In this document: in pieces, positions 60,722-64,000 of the stretch
How the letters are laid out: each line of letters begins with the position of its first letter
Position numbering within the stretch: position 1 is the first letter of the stretch
Source: an uncultured Actinomycetes bacterium
Lineage (GTDB): Bacteria; Actinomycetota; Actinomycetes; Mycobacteriales; Nakamurellaceae
Direction of reading: 5' to 3'
DNA length: 64,000 nucleotides
Assembly: GCA_937926105.1 (NCBI GenBank)
Contig: CALANS010000210.1
Span: 124,001 to 188,000 of the forward strand
Made by a program: the position numbers and the translations under genes
The notes under the pieces: generated by a model
What the model saw: only the letters and a program-made list of their open reading frames with translations
What the model was told of the DNA's origin: nothing
The model's database searches: none

Positions 60722-61870
60722 GTGAACGAGTCCTACGACGTGATCGTCGCCGGGTTGGGCGGCATGGGCAGCGCGGCCGCCTATCACCTGGCGCGGCGGG
60801 GCGTGCGAGTGCTGGGTATCGAGCGGTTCGGGCCGGCCCACGATCAGGGATCCAGCCACGGCGATTCGCGAATCATCCGGCAGGCGTACTACGAGGATCC
60901 GGCCTACGTTCCATTGCTGCGCCGCGCATTCGAGCTCTGGTCCGAACTGGAGCCGGAGGTCCCCGGTGGAAACATGCGTCTGACCGGTGGCTTGTTGATC
61001 GGCCGGCCGGACAGCAGGATCATCAGCGGCAGCACCCGCAGTGTTCGGCGATGGGGTCTGGCTCACGAGATCCTCACTCCCGCCGACGTTTCCGAGCGAT
61101 TCCCCACGTTTGCGTTGGCCGAGGACGAGGTGGGCCTGTTCGAGCCGAACGCCGGGTTCGTGCGACCCGAGCGGACCGTCGCCGCGCACCTTGACCTGGC
61201 TCGGCGGGCGGGAGCCACGCTCCGCTTCGGAGAAGTCGTCCATGGATGGAGTGCCGACCCAGGCGGTGACGGGGTCGTCGTCACGACGGACTCCGGAACG
61301 GTGGCGGCAGGTCGGCTGATCCTCGCCCCGGGCGCGTGGGCGCCGCGGCTGCTGCCCCAGTTCCCGCTGGTGGTGGAGCGGCAGGTGATGTACTGGTTCG
61401 AGCCGATCGGCGGGGCGGAGCCGTATGGCCCCGACCGCCACCCGGTGTACATCGGGGTAGACCAGACCGGCCGGGAGTTCTACGGATTCCCGGCGGCGGA
61501 CGCCGCGGCCACGACCGCAAAGGTCGCGTTCTTCCGTCAACGGGACGAGTGCGATCCGGACGCGATCGATCGGGAGGTCTCGGCGGGTGAGTCGACGGAA
61601 ATGGCCGGGTTCATTCGACGATGGTTGCCGACCTTGCCGGGACGGCTGGAGCGAGCGGCAACATGCCTGTACACCACCACACCGGACAGCCATTTCGTGG
61701 TCGGTCTGCATCCGGAGCATCCGAGCGTCGCGGTCGCCTGTGGATTCTCCGGCCACGGCTTCAAGTTCGTCCCGGTGATCGGGGAGATCCTGGCCGATCT
61801 CGCGACGGACAACGCGACTCGGCACGACATCGCGTTGTTCGACCCGAACAGGCCGGTGGTGACGACCTGA
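60722..61870 (+). CDS. Monomeric sarcosine oxidase / N-methyltryptophan oxidase-like enzyme
   Basis: The product has 382 residues from GTG 60722. The FAD motif VIVAGLGGMGSAAAYHLARR and GSSHGDSRIIRQAYYED are characteristic of the MSOX/SolA group. The Cys in ATCLYTTTPDSHFVVG near residue 315 corresponds to the covalent flavin cysteine, and GFSGHGFKFVPVIGEILAD closes the fold. Enzymes of this group oxidise N-methyl or cyclic amines and release formaldehyde or an imine. That suits a pathway for an N-methylated or amide substrate imported by the Opp-type system. Confidence 0.9.
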   Translation: MNESYDVIVAGLGGMGSAAAYHLARRGVRVLGIERFGPAHDQGSSHGDSRIIRQAYYEDPAYVPLLRRAFELWSELEPEVPGGNMRLTGGLLIGRPDSRIISGSTRSVRRWGLAHEILTPADVSERFPTFALAEDEVGLFEPNAGFVRPERTVAAHLDLARRAGATLRFGEVVHGWSADPGGDGVVVTTDSGTVAAGRLILAPGAWAPRLLPQFPLVVERQVMYWFEPIGGAEPYGPDRHPVYIGVDQTGREFYGFPAADAAATTAKVAFFRQRDECDPDAIDREVSAGESTEMAGFIRRWLPTLPGRLERAATCLYTTTPDSHFVVGLHPEHPSVAVACGFSGHGFKFVPVIGEILADLATDNATRHDIALFDPNRPVVTT

Positions 61871-61935
61871 CCGTGCCTGAGCGAGCCTGGCTGTGCCCGA
61901 GCAAGGCTTGCTGTGCCTGACCGTGCCTGAAGCCT
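61869..61935. repeat. Imperfect short repeats after the oxidase gene
   Basis: GACCGTGCCTGA recurs twice (from 61869 and 61918), with degenerate copies of CTGTGCCTGA/CTGTGCCCGA between. The stretch lies between two convergent genes and holds no coding frame. It may be a remnant of slippage or part of a terminator. Confidence 0.5.
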
Positions 61936-61941
61936 GGCGCC

Positions 61942-63285
61942 TTACCGCGTCGCGCCCGTCACCAGCCAGCGGTCGCCGCGATATCGCACCCCCAGCGTCA
62001 CCGCCCTGGCGGTCATGTACGCCCCGCCGTAGGCGACCCAGAGCCAGACCAGACCCGCCGTCCCATGGCCGGCGAAGGCTGCGACCGCCCAGGCTGCGGG
62101 CAGGTACACGGCCAGGTTTATCAAACCGGCCCACGCCAGATAACCGGCGTCACCGGCGCCGATCAGCACCCCGTCCAGCACGAAGACCCATCCCGACAAC
62201 GGCTGCGCTGCAGCCAGTACCAGCAGCACCACGCCGACCGTGGCGCGCACCGTGGGGTCGGCAGAGAAGGCGCCGCCGGCCACCGCGTGGATCACCAACA
62301 CCAGGACGCCGATCCCGGCGCCGGCCGCGACACCCCAGCCCAGCATCCGGCGGGTCAGCGCACGTGCCGCGGCGCGGTCCCCCTCGCCCAACGCCTTGCC
62401 GGTCAACGCCTGCGCTGCGATGGCCACCGCGTCCAGCCCGAGTGCCAGGAAGTTCCAGATCGACATCACGACCTGGTGCGCGGCGAGCGAGGTGGTGCCC
62501 TGCCCGGCGACCACCACGGTGGTGACGATGATCGCCACTCGCAGCGTCGCCGTGCGAATCAGCAGCGGAACCCCGCTGCGCCCCGCGCCGCTGATACCGC
62601 GTAGGAGCGGCCGCATCCGCGCCCCGTACCGGCGGGCGCCGCGCCAGACCACGATGGCCAGCGCGACCGCCATCCCGGACTGGGACAGCGCAGTACCGAT
62701 GGCGGAACCCGCCACTCCGAGCCCGAATCCATACACCAGCAACAGGTTCAGCCCGACATTCACCACGGCGCCCGCGGTCGCCACCACCAACGGTGTGCGG
62801 GTGTCCTGCAGGCCGCGCAACACCCCGGTGGCCGCCAGCACCAGCAGCATTCCGGGCAGTCCGGGCAGCGACCAGGTCAGATAGCTCACGCCGTACCCGG
62901 CCTCGGCCGGCGACGCTCCGAGCGCCCGGATCAGCCACGGCGCCACCGGCAGGCACGCCGCGCCGACCAGCATCCCGAGCCCGACCGCCAGGTACAACCC
63001 GTCGACACCGTGCGACAGGGCGGCGGCTCGGTCCCCCGCCCCCAGCGACCGGGCAACCTGCGCCGTGGTGCCGTAGGCCAGAAATACCGCCAGTCCGACG
63101 ATGGTGGTCAGTACCACGCTGGCCACGGCTACCCCGGCCAGCTGAGCCGTTCCCAGGTGTCCGACGATCGCCGCATCGGCCAGCAGAAAGGCGGGTTCGG
63201 CCAGCAGGGCCCCCAGCGCCGGCACGGCCAGCGTGGCGATCTGCCGGTTCAGGCTGGGACCGGCGCTAGCGGGGGACGTTCTCAT
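61942..63285 (-). CDS. MATE-family efflux transporter (DinF-like)
   Basis: The product has 447 residues and twelve membrane segments in two MatE halves: IATLAVPALGALLAEPAFLL, ADAAIVGHLGTAQLAGVAVA, then LATGVLRGLQDTRTPLVVAT-like and RGISGAGRSGVPLLIRTATL phrases. LLADAAIVGHLG with the conserved Asp and Gly residues is the DinF/NorM signature. It exports drugs or metabolites in exchange for H+ or Na+; the substrate is unknown. It is convergent with the oxidase gene and lies downstream of the OYE gene on the same strand. Confidence 0.92.
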   Translation of the reverse strand: MRTSPASAGPSLNRQIATLAVPALGALLAEPAFLLADAAIVGHLGTAQLAGVAVASVVLTTIVGLAVFLAYGTTAQVARSLGAGDRAAALSHGVDGLYLAVGLGMLVGAACLPVAPWLIRALGASPAEAGYGVSYLTWSLPGLPGMLLVLAATGVLRGLQDTRTPLVVATAGAVVNVGLNLLLVYGFGLGVAGSAIGTALSQSGMAVALAIVVWRGARRYGARMRPLLRGISGAGRSGVPLLIRTATLRVAIIVTTVVVAGQGTTSLAAHQVVMSIWNFLALGLDAVAIAAQALTGKALGEGDRAAARALTRRMLGWGVAAGAGIGVLVLVIHAVAGGAFSADPTVRATVGVVLLVLAAAQPLSGWVFVLDGVLIGAGDAGYLAWAGLINLAVYLPAAWAVAAFAGHGTAGLVWLWVAYGGAYMTARAVTLGVRYRGDRWLVTGATR

Positions 63286-63316
63286 TCTGCAAAGCCTGCC
63301 AGAGCCGACTTCGTCA

Positions 63317-63332
63317 CCTGGCGCGAGCCAGG
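63317..63332. terminator. Small hairpin between OYE and MATE genes
   Basis: CCTGGC (63317-63322) and GCCAGG (63327-63332) form a 6-bp stem with loop GCGA in the 71-base gap. It may stop OYE transcription before the MATE gene. It is short and has no T-run. Confidence 0.25.
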
Positions 63333-63356
63333 CACCAGGAGGGCCCAGAGGAGTGC

Positions 63357-64000
<644 letters not shown>

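Noticed and set aside
60506..62134. 542-codon minus-strand frame opposite dehydrogenase and oxidase
   Set aside because: It covers parts of three real genes and has no recognisable motif.

Overview
The window is high-GC DNA of an actinobacterium (Actinomycetota). The evidence is frequent GTG starts, -10 elements of the TAnnnT type, two sequences matching the IdeR/DtxR iron box, a CGNR zinc-finger protein, a PPOX-class/TetR pair, a DinB/WYL pair and an HNH protein next to tRNA genes. I cannot place it below phylum level from sequence alone. No rRNA, CRISPR array, insertion sequence, prophage or replication origin was seen.

Layout. 1-4170: end of a small catabolic cluster (phosphotriesterase-type hydrolase, D-2-hydroxyacid dehydrogenase, TPP enzyme, FCD-type GntR regulator). 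4603-4887: tRNA-Met(CAT) and tRNA-Arg(ACG), followed by an HNH nuclease. 5.7-16.7 kb: mixed chromosomal genes (PLDc_N membrane protein, DinB, WYL regulator, VOC, HAD phosphatase, PPOX+TetR, CGNR, EamA transporter, LLM oxidoreductase, alpha/beta hydrolase, unknowns). 16.7-28.4 kb: a tightly coupled catabolic locus. A phosphatase and a DeoR regulator face an operon encoding a TauABC/SsuABC-type importer, two FGGY kinases, a 2-hydroxyacid dehydrogenase and a cytoplasmic type I sulfatase. 28.6-41.5 kb: FAD oxidase, class V aminotransferase, an ArsR-like regulator with SufR-like cysteines, folE, ferredoxin reductase, a three-gene membrane operon of unknown function, pirin, methyltransferase, XRE protein and a lipoprotein consisting of a SecD P1 domain. 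41.7-45.8 kb: an iron(III) ABC importer with two IdeR-like boxes. 45.8-61.9 kb: a second large catabolic island (GlxR-type reductase, UroD-fold protein, amidohydrolase, carboxymuconolactone-decarboxylase-like protein, complete Opp/Dpp importer, LysR regulator, enoyl-CoA hydratase, acyl-CoA ligase, 2-hydroxyacid dehydrogenase, monomeric sarcosine oxidase-like enzyme). 61.9-64 kb: MATE exporter and a partial Old Yellow Enzyme.

How the genes work together. Each of the three catabolic blocks has its own regulator and its own D-2-hydroxyacid dehydrogenase, and two of them carry a complete ABC importer. The most unusual is the sulfatase/FGGY/TauABC operon. Its co-transcription suggests uptake of an intact organosulfate, cytoplasmic desulfation and phosphorylation, although the substrate cannot be read from sequence. 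The best regulatory signals are the two IdeR-like boxes laid over the -10 elements of the iron importer, a perfect 16-bp inverted repeat in front of the PPOX/TetR operon, and dense palindromes between glxR and the UroD-like gene. Long perfect hairpins lie at several gene ends. A 10-mer (GGTGACGGGG) recurs far more often than chance and is almost absent from the catabolic blocks.
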